NCBI GenBank assembly: GCA_003134765.1
Contig: PLCM01000037.1
Location: 37,780 to 101,779, forward strand
Direction: 5' to 3'
Length of the DNA: 64,000 bases
Source of the DNA: Spartobacteria bacterium
Lineage (GTDB): Bacteria; Verrucomicrobiota; Verrucomicrobiia; Chthoniobacterales; UBA10450
Both the position numbers and the translations under genes were made by a program. The notes below the pieces were generated by a model. That model did no database searches, was not told where the DNA came from, and worked only from the letters and a program-made list of their open reading frames with translations. Of this stretch, positions 33,067 through 44,780 are shown in pieces. Every line of letters begins with the position of its first letter. The stretch's first letter is position 1.

Positions 33067-34860
33067 ATGTTACGAAGGGCCCTGACCACGCTGTTTTGCT
33101 CGTTCGCCCTCGTCTCACCGGCTTTCAGTCAGGATGTCTTTGTTCCCCGCGAATTGAAGGCGCAAGCCGTGCATCCGCCGAAGCCGAAGGAAGTGGTGCG
33201 TCGCGCCCAGCCGGTCACTGACGCGGATTTGAAAGCACTGCCCAAGACTGAAACCGCCGCCGCCAAAACCGAGAAGACCGCGCCCAAGGAGAAATCCGCT
33301 CCGGTCGTGAAGAGCGATAAGGCCCCTGCGGCCGCCGATCAGGCTGCGAATAAGAAGATCGCGAAAGCAGAAACGCCCGGGCAAAAGACCGCCGCGCCGA
33401 AAGAAAAACCGGTGGCAGCCAGGACTCAGACCGCGAGCGACGACGCAGCGACAATCAAAGTGGAAAAGGCGCCAGCTGCCCGGGAACCGCAAGCGACGGA
33501 GATAGTGGCCAAAACGGAGTCAACGAAGGAAAAGAAGGACAAAGCCCCGGCGAAAGAAAAATCCGACAGCGAGGTTCCGACGATAAAGGTCGAGAAGCTG
33601 GCCGCGACGAAAGAATCTTCCTCGCCCAAGGCAATAGCAAAGAGCGACGCTGCGAAGCCTGACCTGTCGAAAGAGAAAGCTGAGAAACTTGCGGTGGCCC
33701 CAAAGGAGAAGACTGCCGGCACCACCTTGGCCAAGGCAGGGCCCGCGAAGGGCGAGACGGTGAAGTTTGAGAAGGCCGCGCCGCCCAAAGACGAACCAGG
33801 CCACAAGAGCGTTGCCAGGAGCGAAAGCGTGAAGGTCGAAACCCTCACTGCGAACACGGAGAAACCCGCCGTCAAAGAAAAACCTGCGACCGTGGCCGCG
33901 TCGAAGTCGCTGCGGGAAGAGAAGAATCCGGCGAAAGAAGAACCGGCCAGCAAGCCCGGACCGAAAACAGAAACCGCCAAATCTGAAAACGCGGTCGCGA
34001 AAAATGAAAAGCCTGCGCCGGCTAAAGACAAATCGGTTACGGCTCCCATAAAACCTTCAGCCGCCAAGTCCGAGGCACCGGTGGCGAAGATCGAACAGGC
34101 GCCTCCGCGTGAGGGGCCCGTCAAGCCGGTGAAGGTGCCCGCGAAATCCGAGCAGGTTTCTGTTCCGACGCAAAACGATGCGCCGCAAATTATTCCCGCA
34201 GTCGGCGGCGCGTTCGATACCGGGTTCGTCAAGATTGCGGACGGTTTCGATTTCCCGGTCGGTAAACCGGAAGCGGAAGGTTATTACAAAGCCCGTGGCT
34301 TCCGGCAAGGTGGCCACGTCGGGGAGGATTGGGACGGCGTTGGCGGCGGCGACACCGATTTGGGTGACCCGATTTACAGCGTCGGGGACGGGATCGTGGT
34401 CTTTGCGCGCGACGTTCATTTGGGGTGGGGGAACGTCATTATCGTGCGGCACGCCTATCGCGAAGGCGGAATGGTGAAATACATCGACGCCCTCTACGGC
34501 CATCTTGATTCGATGCGAGTCAGCCGCGGCCAGCGCGTGACCCGGGGCCAGCAGATCGCGACGATGGGTAATGCGCATGGCCAATACGACGCGCACCTGC
34601 ATTTCGAGATCCGCAAGAACCTCGAGATCGGGATGAGCCGTTCAAAGTTCCAGAAGGATTTCAGCAATTACTACGATCCCACTCAGTTCATCAATTCGCA
34701 CCGGCATCTTTCCGGCGGCGGCGCAAACTACAAGGTGGCGATGAACACCTTCACCCACGACTGGGAGTATCATTTCGATAAGAATCGAAATTTCAGGCCG
34801 CGGAAACGAAGCACGAGTGAATCGTCCGCCGCGCTGCGGCGGGCGGTGACGAGCAGATAG
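33067..34860 (+). CDS. M23 family metallopeptidase with long Lys/Ala/Glu/Pro-rich N-terminal region
   Basis: Signal peptide, ~300-aa KTEKTAPKEKS-type low complexity, then GHVGEDWDG...YGHLDSMRVSRGQRVTRGQQIATMGNAHGQYDAHLHFEIR. Confidence 0.88.
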   Translation: MLRRALTTLFCSFALVSPAFSQDVFVPRELKAQAVHPPKPKEVVRRAQPVTDADLKALPKTETAAAKTEKTAPKEKSAPVVKSDKAPAAADQAANKKIAKAETPGQKTAAPKEKPVAARTQTASDDAATIKVEKAPAAREPQATEIVAKTESTKEKKDKAPAKEKSDSEVPTIKVEKLAATKESSSPKAIAKSDAAKPDLSKEKAEKLAVAPKEKTAGTTLAKAGPAKGETVKFEKAAPPKDEPGHKSVARSESVKVETLTANTEKPAVKEKPATVAASKSLREEKNPAKEEPASKPGPKTETAKSENAVAKNEKPAPAKDKSVTAPIKPSAAKSEAPVAKIEQAPPREGPVKPVKVPAKSEQVSVPTQNDAPQIIPAVGGAFDTGFVKIADGFDFPVGKPEAEGYYKARGFRQGGHVGEDWDGVGGGDTDLGDPIYSVGDGIVVFARDVHLGWGNVIIVRHAYREGGMVKYIDALYGHLDSMRVSRGQRVTRGQQIATMGNAHGQYDAHLHFEIRKNLEIGMSRSKFQKDFSNYYDPTQFINSHRHLSGGGANYKVAMNTFTHDWEYHFDKNRNFRPRKRSTSESSAALRRAVTSR

Positions 34861-34877
34861 TGCTCGCTATCGCTCGA

Positions 34878-35008
34878 AATCCCAAATCCCAAGGGCCCAA
34901 ACCCCAGGGAGTCCCAAACGTCAAAACGAAGCGGGTGTCTTGAACGCTCTCATTTGAGCGTTGAGATTTGAAACTTCCCTGGGATTTGGGAATTGGGTTT
35001 TGGAGCTT
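34878..35008. repeat. Intergenic inverted-repeat element (AAATCCCAAATCCCAAGGGCCCAAACCCC...CCTGGGATTTGGGAATTGGGTTTTGGAGC)
   Basis: Imperfect arms; related to 4546..4692. Confidence 0.6.
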
Positions 35009-35022
35009 GCCGCGTTAGCGGC

Positions 35023-35175
35023 TCACAGTTTTCCCATTACCGCGAGAATCAGCACGATCAGCAGGACCAAACCGATTCCGCCAAACGGGTAGTAGCCCCA
35101 ACCGGAACTGTAACCCCAGCCCGGAAAAGCTCCGACCAGCAGCAGAATGAGGATAACCAGGAGAATAGTGCGCAT
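35023..35175 (-). CDS. DUF3309-like small membrane protein
   Basis: MRTILLVILILLLVGAFPGWGYSSGWGYYPFGGIGLVLLIVLILAVMGKL. Confidence 0.75.
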   Translation of the reverse strand: MRTILLVILILLLVGAFPGWGYSSGWGYYPFGGIGLVLLIVLILAVMGKL

Positions 35176-35231
35176 AGGAGAAGAGTAGAACGGAGCTGTC
35201 GCGGCTGACAATGCCTATTTTTTGGATGTGA

Positions 35232-36782
<1,551 letters not shown>

Positions 36783-36788
36783 ACGGCC

Positions 36789-37502
36789 ATGGCTGCCGCT
36801 CCTAAACTCGTCCCGCGACATATCGCCATCATCATGGACGGCAACGGCCGGTGGGCGAAGACCCGCGGTCTGCCACGGATCAAAGGCCATGAAAAAGGGG
36901 CTGATGCCGTGCGCGCCTGTGTCGAGGCCTGTGGCGAACTGAAAATAGAGTTTCTCACCCTCTACGCCTTTTCGGCCGAGAACTGGCAGCGGCCGAAGAC
37001 CGAGGTCTACGCGCTGATGCGTTTGCTCGAACGTTTCCTGAAAGAAAAAACGCCGGAGCTGCTCGAGAAAAACGTCCGGCTCCAGGCCATCGGCCGCCTG
37101 ACCGATTTGCCGGCCGGTTGCCAGAAACAACTGCACGAATCCATCGAGCGCACCTCCGGAAACAACGGTCTGACCCTGATCCTGGCGCTAAGTTACGGCG
37201 GCCGACTCGAGATCATCGACGGTATCAAAAGCCTGCTCCGCCAGATCGATTCCGGCCACATCGATCGCGCGATGATCGACGTCGACATGTTCAGCAAGCA
37301 TCTCTACACCCGCTATTATCCCGACCCCGATCTCCTCATCCGCACCTCCGGCGAGATGCGTCTTTCCAATTTTCTCCTCTGGCAGCTCTCCTATACGGAG
37401 ATGTACGTTACTCCGAAGCTCTGGCCCGATTTCACCAAGAAGGACCTCTTCGATGCCGTCGAAGATTTCGGAAGGCGGAATCGCCGCTACGGCGCGGTGT
37501 GA
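36789..37502 (+). CDS. uppS: Undecaprenyl diphosphate synthase (isoprenyl transferase)
   Basis: VPRHIAIIMDGNGRWAKTRGLPRIKGHEKGADAVRACVEACGELKIEFLTLYAFSAENWQRPKTEVYALMRLLERFL. Confidence 0.97.
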   Translation: MAAAPKLVPRHIAIIMDGNGRWAKTRGLPRIKGHEKGADAVRACVEACGELKIEFLTLYAFSAENWQRPKTEVYALMRLLERFLKEKTPELLEKNVRLQAIGRLTDLPAGCQKQLHESIERTSGNNGLTLILALSYGGRLEIIDGIKSLLRQIDSGHIDRAMIDVDMFSKHLYTRYYPDPDLLIRTSGEMRLSNFLLWQLSYTEMYVTPKLWPDFTKKDLFDAVEDFGRRNRRYGAV

Positions 37503-37516
37503 GTGTGGGGTTGGTT

Positions 37517-37629
37517 GGCAAGCGTGGCTAAATGCGCTGTAGTCGCCCCGCTCTGTCGGGGCGCAGGACGCGATAAATGGTCGACGAAGAGGGGCGCGGC
37601 GACGGAGCGCCGCGGCTACAGCGCTTTGG
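37517..37629. repeat. Intergenic double-hairpin element GCGCTGTAGTCGCCCCGCTCTGTCGGGGCG...CGCGGCGACGGAGCGCCGCGGCTACAGCGC
   Basis: Inverted outer arms plus two internal hairpins. Confidence 0.75.
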
Positions 37630-37635
37630 GTGAAG

Positions 37636-38814
37636 TTAAACAAATGCTTCCGCCACGGAATCGGCGAGAAGCTTTCCGCGAGGCGTGAGAACGAAATTAC
37701 CGTTTACCTCGCGCAATAATCCAAGGTCGATGAACTCACGGCTTTCGTTTGGCCAAGAACCGAGCTCGTTCGATGGGATGCCGTCTCCTGTCCTGAGTGC
37801 GAGGGCAATTCTTTCCGCGCGCTTCATTTCGAGGGTCAGGATTTCTGTTGAGCTCACGGCGGACTGACCGGCCAGAATCCGGTCGGAGTAGGCGCGGTAA
37901 TCCGCAACATTTATCCAGCGTCGCAGACCGACCGTGGAAAACGCACTCGGGCCGATGCCGAGATAATCGTGGCCGGCCCAATAGCCGCGATTGTGGGAGG
38001 AAGCGAATCCCGGACGCGCGTAGTTCGAAATCTCGTAGTGCTCGAAGCCGGCGGCTTCAAGCATGCGCATCGCGGTTTCAAGAAATTGCGCGTCGGACTC
38101 TGTGTCTTCGCGAAATTCCCCGCTCGCATGGCGGAGAAAAAATTCCGTGTCCTCTTCGTAAGTGAGGCAGTAGGTCGAGATATGGTCCGGTTTGAGGGCG
38201 ATGGTTTTCTCCAGGTCGGTTTCCCATTGCGCCAGCGCTTGTCCGGGCAATCCGAACATCAGATCGAGGCTGACATGGGCGAATCCGGCGTCGCGCAAAA
38301 TGCGAAAGGAAGCCACCGCCTGCGCCGCGTCATGCTCACGGCCGAGCAGCTTGAGCAACTCGTCGTCCCACGATTGCACGCCGAGACTGATTCGATTTAC
38401 CCCCATCTCACGCAACAGCGCAGCCTTGCGCGATGAAACGCTGCCCGGATTTGCTTCGAGCGTCCATTCGACCAGGCCGGATAAATCCAGGCGATCGCGC
38501 AGCCCGCCGATCAGGAACTCCAGTTGCACCGTGGTCAACGCCGTCGGCGTCCCGCCGCCAAAAAAGATCGTCTCTGGTTTCAACGGGAACCGATCGCGAA
38601 CCTCTTCAATTTCCCGAAGCAACGCCTCGCAAAACCGCTGGGTTTGCGAACTGTCGGCGCGTTCTTTGTAAAACGCGCAGTACGGGCAAATCCGCGCACA
38701 AAACGGAATATGGACATAAAGGTGCGAAACAACCTCTGAAGTTCGGGGTTGGACGTTGGACGTTGAACGTTGGACGTTTTCCCCCTGTCTCTTAAGCTCG
38801 CTCTCGCCTTTCAT
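37636..38814 (-). CDS. hemW: Radical SAM heme chaperone HemW (oxygen-independent coproporphyrinogen oxidase-like)
   Basis: LYVHIPFCARICPYCAFYKE...ETIFFGGGTPTALTTVQLEFLI...LEANPGSVS...NRISLGVQSWDDELLKLLGREH. Confidence 0.95.
   Translation of the reverse strand: MKGESELKRQGENVQRSTSNVQPRTSEVVSHLYVHIPFCARICPYCAFYKERADSSQTQRFCEALLREIEEVRDRFPLKPETIFFGGGTPTALTTVQLEFLIGGLRDRLDLSGLVEWTLEANPGSVSSRKAALLREMGVNRISLGVQSWDDELLKLLGREHDAAQAVASFRILRDAGFAHVSLDLMFGLPGQALAQWETDLEKTIALKPDHISTYCLTYEEDTEFFLRHASGEFREDTESDAQFLETAMRMLEAAGFEHYEISNYARPGFASSHNRGYWAGHDYLGIGPSAFSTVGLRRWINVADYRAYSDRILAGQSAVSSTEILTLEMKRAERIALALRTGDGIPSNELGSWPNESREFIDLGLLREVNGNFVLTPRGKLLADSVAEAFV
38749..38785. repeat. TTGGACGTTGGACGTTGAACGTTGGACGTTTTCC short tandem intergenic repeat
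   Basis: GTTGGAC units; inverse copy GGAAAACGTCCAACGTCCAAC at 19000..19020. Confidence 0.8.
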
Positions 38815-38815
38815 C

Positions 38816-39840
38816 GTGCGGATTCCAATCCTAGCCTCTTTTCTGTTCTGCGCTTTCCTTTCCGCTCGCGCGCAGGTGATTCCCTCCCAGTCGATCGTTT
38901 ACGCCGCGCACGACCCTTCTGCCATCAAGCAATACCAAACCAATCCGGCGATTGTCCGTGGAATGGTGAACCGCCTCGTCCTGGCCGCCACCTCCCAGCC
39001 GGATCTTGCCCGCGCCTGGGGTTCGCTCGTTTCGCCTGACGACAAAATCGGCATCAAGATTTCGGCGGCCGGCGGCGAACTGTTTACCACCCATCGCGAT
39101 ATTGTGAACGCCATCGTGGATGGCCTCGTCGCGGCTGGGCACGCACGCAATAGCATCGTCGTTTGGGACCGCAGCCTCGGCGGCATCAAGGAAGCGGGGT
39201 ATCGGCCGGACAAGGAGGGCTATCAAATTCAGTCGATTGCGCCGCGCGACGGCTACGACCCCAAGGCGGTCTTCACTGCGCCGATCACTGGAAAGTTGAT
39301 TTGGGGCGATCTGCAATTTCGGTCCGATCGCGGGATGGTGCCAATCTTCTCCGACCAGGAAACGACCAGCGACGACAGCCACTTCGCCCGAATCCTCACC
39401 GGTGAGGTGACAAAAATCATTAACGTTCCCGTGATGAGCGACAGCGCGACATGCGGCATCGCCGGCTGCCTCTACAACATGACGATTCCCAACATCGACA
39501 ACTGGCGGCGTTTTACCCAGAGCCGCTTCGGCAATACAGCCATTGCCGAAATCTATCGCACGCCGCTGATTGGTCCGAAGGTGGTGCTCAACATCATGGA
39601 TGGATTGGTCGCGCAATACGCGGGCGGACCGCAGTCCGAGCCGAATTATGCCGTGCACCACGCCACCATCCTGGCGAGCAAAGATCCGGTCGCGATCGAT
39701 GCGCTCACCGTCCGCCAGATCGAGGAATGGCGGGCGAAGGCGCGCCTGGCACCGATCACCCCGCTCGCGCAGCACGTCCAGGCTGCCGGCCAGCTTCGGA
39801 TCGGCAACGCCGAGGTGATCGAACTGCGCAACGTCGGACC

Positions 39841-39844
<4 letters not shown>
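38816..39844 (+). CDS. DUF362 domain-containing protein, secreted
   Basis: GTG start with signal peptide RIPILASFLFCAFLSARAQ; VSPDDKIGIKISAAGGELFTTHRDIVNAIVDGLVAAG...INVPVMSDSATCGIAGCLYNMTIPNIDNW. Confidence 0.8.
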
Positions 39845-40893
<1,049 letters not shown>

Positions 40894-40911
<18 letters not shown>

Positions 40912-40957
40912 AACCGCCGTCTTAGTTGGTCGGCGATTTGGAAATCGCAGCTCCTTG
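40894..40957. repeat. Palindromic element CAAGGAGCGGCGGTTTGAAACCGCCG...CGGCGATTTGGAAATCGCAGCTCCTTG
   Basis: Relative of 30345..30406; overlaps the stop of the synthase. Confidence 0.85.
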
Positions 40958-40981
40958 AGGGCGACAGAGCGCGCGATCGAC

Positions 40982-41788
40982 CTACCGGAAATAATTCCGC
41001 TGCTTTTCTGTGATTGGGCGGCCCAATCGCTCCAAGACCTGGAGCATGTCCTCCCAGACTTTGCGTTTTTCCGACGGTGCCTGGTTCCGCAGCAGGTAGG
41101 ACGGGTGATAGGTGATCATGAGCGGGGTCTCGTGGTGGGAATGCCATCGGCCACGCATTTCCCGCATGGTGCCGCGAGTCCCGAGGAGGCCCTCGACGGC
41201 TGTCGCACCGAGGGCGACGAGCACTTTCGGCTTAATAATGTCAATCTGCTCGGCGAGATACGGCAGGCAGGTCTGCATTTCGACCGGTGTCGGCGGGCGA
41301 TTGCCTGAGCTGCCCGGCGGCATGTCAGGGCGGCATTTCAGTACGTTCGCGATGTAAACGTCGGCGCGAGAGAACCCCATCGTCTCGATGATTTTGGTGA
41401 GCAGTTGTCCGGCGCGCCCGACGAATGGTTCGCCTCGTGCGTCTTCGTCGGCGCCCGGCGCCTCGCCGATGAACATCAGTTCCGCATCCGGATTGCCGAC
41501 GCCGAAAACGGTTTGAGTGCGGCAGGCGGCCAGGTGCGGGCATTTCACGCAGACCGCTACGCGCGCCTGAATCGGCGCAAGGAGCGCTGCTTTGTCGACA
41601 AAGCCGGTCGGCTCGGTTTTTTTCTCCCTGCCCGGGCGCTGCAATTCAGCGAGCGAAACTCGCGATGCTCGCGGCAATTTGCCTCCGCGATCTCTCATTT
41701 GCTCGAGTGCCTTCACCACCAGATCGAGGGCCGGAGAAAATTCTGTCGCCACGCTGCCGACCATCTGAGGTTTTGCATGGTTCGGCAA
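40982..41788 (-). CDS. Type-4 uracil-DNA glycosylase
   Basis: [99 protein letters not shown]. Confidence 0.95.
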   Translation of the reverse strand: MPNHAKPQMVGSVATEFSPALDLVVKALEQMRDRGGKLPRASRVSLAELQRPGREKKTEPTGFVDKAALLAPIQARVAVCVKCPHLAACRTQTVFGVGNPDAELMFIGEAPGADEDARGEPFVGRAGQLLTKIIETMGFSRADVYIANVLKCRPDMPPGSSGNRPPTPVEMQTCLPYLAEQIDIIKPKVLVALGATAVEGLLGTRGTMREMRGRWHSHHETPLMITYHPSYLLRNQAPSEKRKVWEDMLQVLERLGRPITEKQRNYFR

Positions 41789-41791
41789 GCT

Positions 41792-41852
41792 TGGAGGGGC
41801 GACCGCCGTGTCGTCCCAAAATAATGGGACGGGACAGAGCCCGTCCCTCCAA
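41792..41852. repeat. Double-hairpin element TGGAGGGGCGACCGCCGTGTCGTCCC...GGGACGGGACAGAGCCCGTCCCTCCA
   Basis: Second copy at 46955..47014. Confidence 0.9.
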
Positions 41853-41864
41853 GTACGGTCCCGG

Positions 41865-42848
41865 GTGAGCCTCGCCCTGACAGATTACGATTACGCCCTG
41901 CCGGAGGAGCTGATCGCTTCGCGGCCGCTGCCGAATCGTCAGGATTCGCGCATGATGGTTCTTCATCGGCGCGAACGGCGGATCGAACACCGGACGTTTG
42001 CGGAGCTGGGCGGATTTTTGCGGGTGGGCGATTCGCTCGTGCTGAACAACACACGGGTCGTGAATGCGCGCCGGTTTTCCGATGACGGGAAGATTGAGTT
42101 CTTGTTCCTCGAGCAGTGGGGGCCCAAGCGCTGGAAATGTCTGGTTCGTCCCGGTCGCAAAATGAGGGCCGGGGCCCAAGCTGCGATCAACGGCGTCGCG
42201 GTGACGGTGGAAGAAATCTGTCCCGAGGGCGAGCGGATCGTTTCGCTGGAGCGCGACCTCGATCCCTGGGAAGGAGGGATGGTCCCGTTGCCGCCTTATC
42301 TTCGTCGTCAGGGCGATCCCGAAGATCTCGAGCGGTACCAGACGGTCTACGCGAAAATTTCCGGGGCAGTGGCGGCGCCGACGGCCGGATTGCATTTCAC
42401 CTCGGAAATGCTCGCCGCACTGCCGCACGCCTTCATCACTCTGCATGTCGGCGCTGGAACATTTCAGCCGGTGAAGGTGGAAAACATTTCCGAGCACCGC
42501 ATGCATCGGGAGAGTTTTTTAATTTCGGAATCCGCCGCCGCCGCGATCAACGCCGCGACCCGAGCCATCGCAGTCGGCACAACGACGGTGCGCGTCCTGG
42601 AATCGGCGAAGCGTGACAGCCAGGGTCGCCTCCTTGCCCAGGATGGCGCTACCGATATTTTCATTCATCCGCCGGCAGAAATTCGCCGGGTCGATGCGCT
42701 GCTGACCAATTTCCATTTACCCCGGTCCACCCTGCTCATGCTGGTCAGCGCATTCGCCGGGCGCGAGTTTCTGCTCGAGGCCTACGGAGAAGCGATCCGG
42801 GAAAGGTACCGCTTTTACAGCTACGGCGATTGCATGTTGATCCTGTGA
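41865..42848 (+). CDS. queA: S-adenosylmethionine:tRNA ribosyltransferase-isomerase
   Basis: LTDYDYALPEELIASRPLPNRQDSRMMVLHR...GDSLVLNNTRVVNARRF...TAGLHFTSEML...LHVGAGTFQPVKVENISEHRMH. Confidence 0.96.
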   Translation: MSLALTDYDYALPEELIASRPLPNRQDSRMMVLHRRERRIEHRTFAELGGFLRVGDSLVLNNTRVVNARRFSDDGKIEFLFLEQWGPKRWKCLVRPGRKMRAGAQAAINGVAVTVEEICPEGERIVSLERDLDPWEGGMVPLPPYLRRQGDPEDLERYQTVYAKISGAVAAPTAGLHFTSEMLAALPHAFITLHVGAGTFQPVKVENISEHRMHRESFLISESAAAAINAATRAIAVGTTTVRVLESAKRDSQGRLLAQDGATDIFIHPPAEIRRVDALLTNFHLPRSTLLMLVSAFAGREFLLEAYGEAIRERYRFYSYGDCMLIL

Positions 42849-42932
42849 TTGGAGCCGGCACGCCCTCGTGCCGGGAGATGAAAAACTTCGCGGCAATTTG
42901 CTCCCACGGCCTGAGGGCAGGCCGTCTCCAAA
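42849..42932. repeat. Double-hairpin element GGAGCCGGCACGCCCTCGTGCCGG...ACGGCCTGAGGGCAGGCCGTCTCC
   Basis: Inverse-orientation copy of 29236..29334. Confidence 0.85.
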
Positions 42933-42953
42933 ACATTATGCTACCGTTGGACC

Positions 42954-43343
42954 ATGGATTCGGCGGAAAAACCCAAGGGCGAACTGGTCATTCGGACGAT
43001 CGCGATGCCCGCCGACACCAATCCGAGCGGCGATATCTTCGGTGGCTGGATCATTTCGCAGATGGATTTGGGGAGCGGAATTCTCGCCGCGAAAGTGGCG
43101 AAGACCCGCGTGGTGACGGTCGCGATCGAGGGAATGTCGTTCCTCCGCCCGGTGCAGGTAGGGGACCGGGTGGCCTGTTATGCGTGGGTGGAAAAGATTG
43201 GCCGCACGTCGATGGTTATTCCGGTGGAAGTGTGGGTCGAGCGCTACATGTCTGGCGAGGAAGTGCTGGTGACAAAGGGTGTCTTCACCTACGTCGCCCT
43301 CGACAGCGCGGGAAAGCCGATCCCGGTCGAGCGCGGATCGTGA
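42954..43343 (+). CDS. Acyl-CoA thioesterase (hotdog fold, YciA-like)
   Basis: LVIRTIAMPADTNPSGDIFGGWIISQMDLGSGILAAKVAKTRVVTVAIEGMSFLRPVQVGDRVACYAWVEKIGRTSM. Confidence 0.93.
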   Translation: MDSAEKPKGELVIRTIAMPADTNPSGDIFGGWIISQMDLGSGILAAKVAKTRVVTVAIEGMSFLRPVQVGDRVACYAWVEKIGRTSMVIPVEVWVERYMSGEEVLVTKGVFTYVALDSAGKPIPVERGS

Positions 43344-43347
43344 GTCG

Positions 43348-43593
43348 TTAGTCCGGTTTCGGCGTGTCCTGCGTGTCCGGCATCGGCTGAAAGTTTCGTT
43401 CAAGGGGCGGCGGGGTGTCCCGCTTTGGTATTTTGTTTCGTTGCTTAACCACTCGCTGGTTCTCTTTTTCGCGAGCGGCCTTCGACTGTTTGATGTACTT
43501 GGAATAGGCGCGTTCGGTCCGGCCGCTCTTCGAAAATCTTGAGCAAGACGGCATGCTCAGCGCCAGGAGAAGGACCAGGCAGAGGGACTTCAT
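43348..43593 (-). CDS. Small lipoprotein-like hypothetical
   Basis: MKSLCLVLLLALSMPSCSRFSKSG...; lipobox-like SMPSC. Confidence 0.5.
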   Translation of the reverse strand: MKSLCLVLLLALSMPSCSRFSKSGRTERAYSKYIKQSKAAREKENQRVVKQRNKIPKRDTPPPLERNFQPMPDTQDTPKPD

Positions 43594-43606
43594 CAACGGC
43601 AGGCTT

Positions 43607-44638
43607 TCAGGCGACTTTCTGGTTCGCAGCGTCATGCGACCAGACAAGCTGGCGCGATTGAATCAATTCGTCCACGACCTGGTAAATCTTCAATTCGGAG
43701 AAAGCGCAAAGCTGGTAAAGCGCGTCCAGCGTCACCGGCCCGTTCGCCGCGAATTGCCAAACTTGTTCGGCCACCGGCTGCAACTCGGGCGCTCCCGCCG
43801 CCGGCCACGCCAGGTTGGCTTTAGTGCGCTGCAATGTCGCTTTGCTGTCCCGAAAACGTTGCTTTAGTTCCGCGAATTCGTCCCGCCCCTGAAGCGCGTT
43901 GATCAGCATTTCGCTCGCGTTTTTCGTGATCCGTTCCGACTGAATCCAGTCCTTCTCGGGCAGCCCATCCGCCGCGAAAGTGAATGTGCCCACGAGATGT
44001 TCGTTCACGAAGAGCTGCCAGAAAGCCTCCTCGCCAGTAAGATGATCAAACTGCCCGCCGCGCGGCTGGCCCTGCTCGAAGAAGAAGGCCGAGACCAGCT
44101 CGGAGTTTGCGCTCGAAATCCGCAGCTGACCGGTTTGGGCGGAATTCGCGATGGTCTGGTAAACGGTGATGAGGTCGAAATTCGCGAGGTTCCCGCTCAG
44201 CTCCAGGCAATGACTTTGAGTCAGGGCAAGGTCGCGGGCCTGCGCGAGGCGCGACGCGAGCTGGCTGCTGAGAAAATGGAAGAACGACGGCACGCGGCGG
44301 ACCAATTCAGGGAAATCCTTGCGCTGAAAACATTGCAGGCTCACCGGTTCACAGGCGCGCGCGACATGTTTACGGGGAAGACCGGATAACGTCTCCACTT
44401 CGCCCAAAATATCGCCCCGGGAGAGATAAGCGGCCGGCGCGGATTTTTGCGCCGACGGTTGAATAATCTCGACGACCCCGCGATTGATGATGAAGAGGGC
44501 ATCGCCCGGATCGCCGGTGGAATAAATTGTTTCGCCTTCCCCAAGATGGCGGACACGGGAGAGCTCGCCGATGGCCTTCAGCTCCAAAAGCCTCAGGCCC
44601 GTGCAAAAGGCGAAGAAATCCTGGTCGAACATCCTCAT
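43607..44638 (-). CDS. Cyclic nucleotide-binding domain + DUF4388-like regulatory protein
   Basis: LGEGETIYSTGDPGDALFIINRGVVEII...GDILGEVETLSGLPRKHVARACEPVSLQCF; NLANFDLITVYQTIANSAQTGQLRISS DUF4388-like. Confidence 0.82.
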   Translation of the reverse strand: MRMFDQDFFAFCTGLRLLELKAIGELSRVRHLGEGETIYSTGDPGDALFIINRGVVEIIQPSAQKSAPAAYLSRGDILGEVETLSGLPRKHVARACEPVSLQCFQRKDFPELVRRVPSFFHFLSSQLASRLAQARDLALTQSHCLELSGNLANFDLITVYQTIANSAQTGQLRISSANSELVSAFFFEQGQPRGGQFDHLTGEEAFWQLFVNEHLVGTFTFAADGLPEKDWIQSERITKNASEMLINALQGRDEFAELKQRFRDSKATLQRTKANLAWPAAGAPELQPVAEQVWQFAANGPVTLDALYQLCAFSELKIYQVVDELIQSRQLVWSHDAANQKVA

Positions 44639-44670
44639 TCTAAAAGCAGGAGTTGTGCTCCGCGGGGAGC

Positions 44671-44740
44671 TCCAATGTGGGAGGGGCCTTTGTGCCCCGA
44701 CGAGGGAAGGCGCGGGGCACAAGGCCCCTCCCACATTGGA
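44671..44740. repeat. Perfect-arm palindromic element TCCAATGTGGGAGGGGCCTTTGTGCCCC...GGGGCACAAGGCCCCTCCCACATTGGA
   Basis: 27-bp inverted arms with a single 1-nt bulge. Confidence 0.93.
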
Positions 44741-44780
44741 GGCAGTTGCATCGGCCGCGTCTGGCGTTCAGTCTTCGGCG

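Noticed and set aside
33426-34232. 268-aa minus-strand ORF opposite the M23 gene
   Set aside because: Low-complexity antisense of the Lys/Ala/Glu-rich coding stretch.
41646-42506. 286-aa minus-strand ORF opposite UDG/queA
   Set aside because: Overlaps two well-supported genes and a repeat; no recognisable domain.
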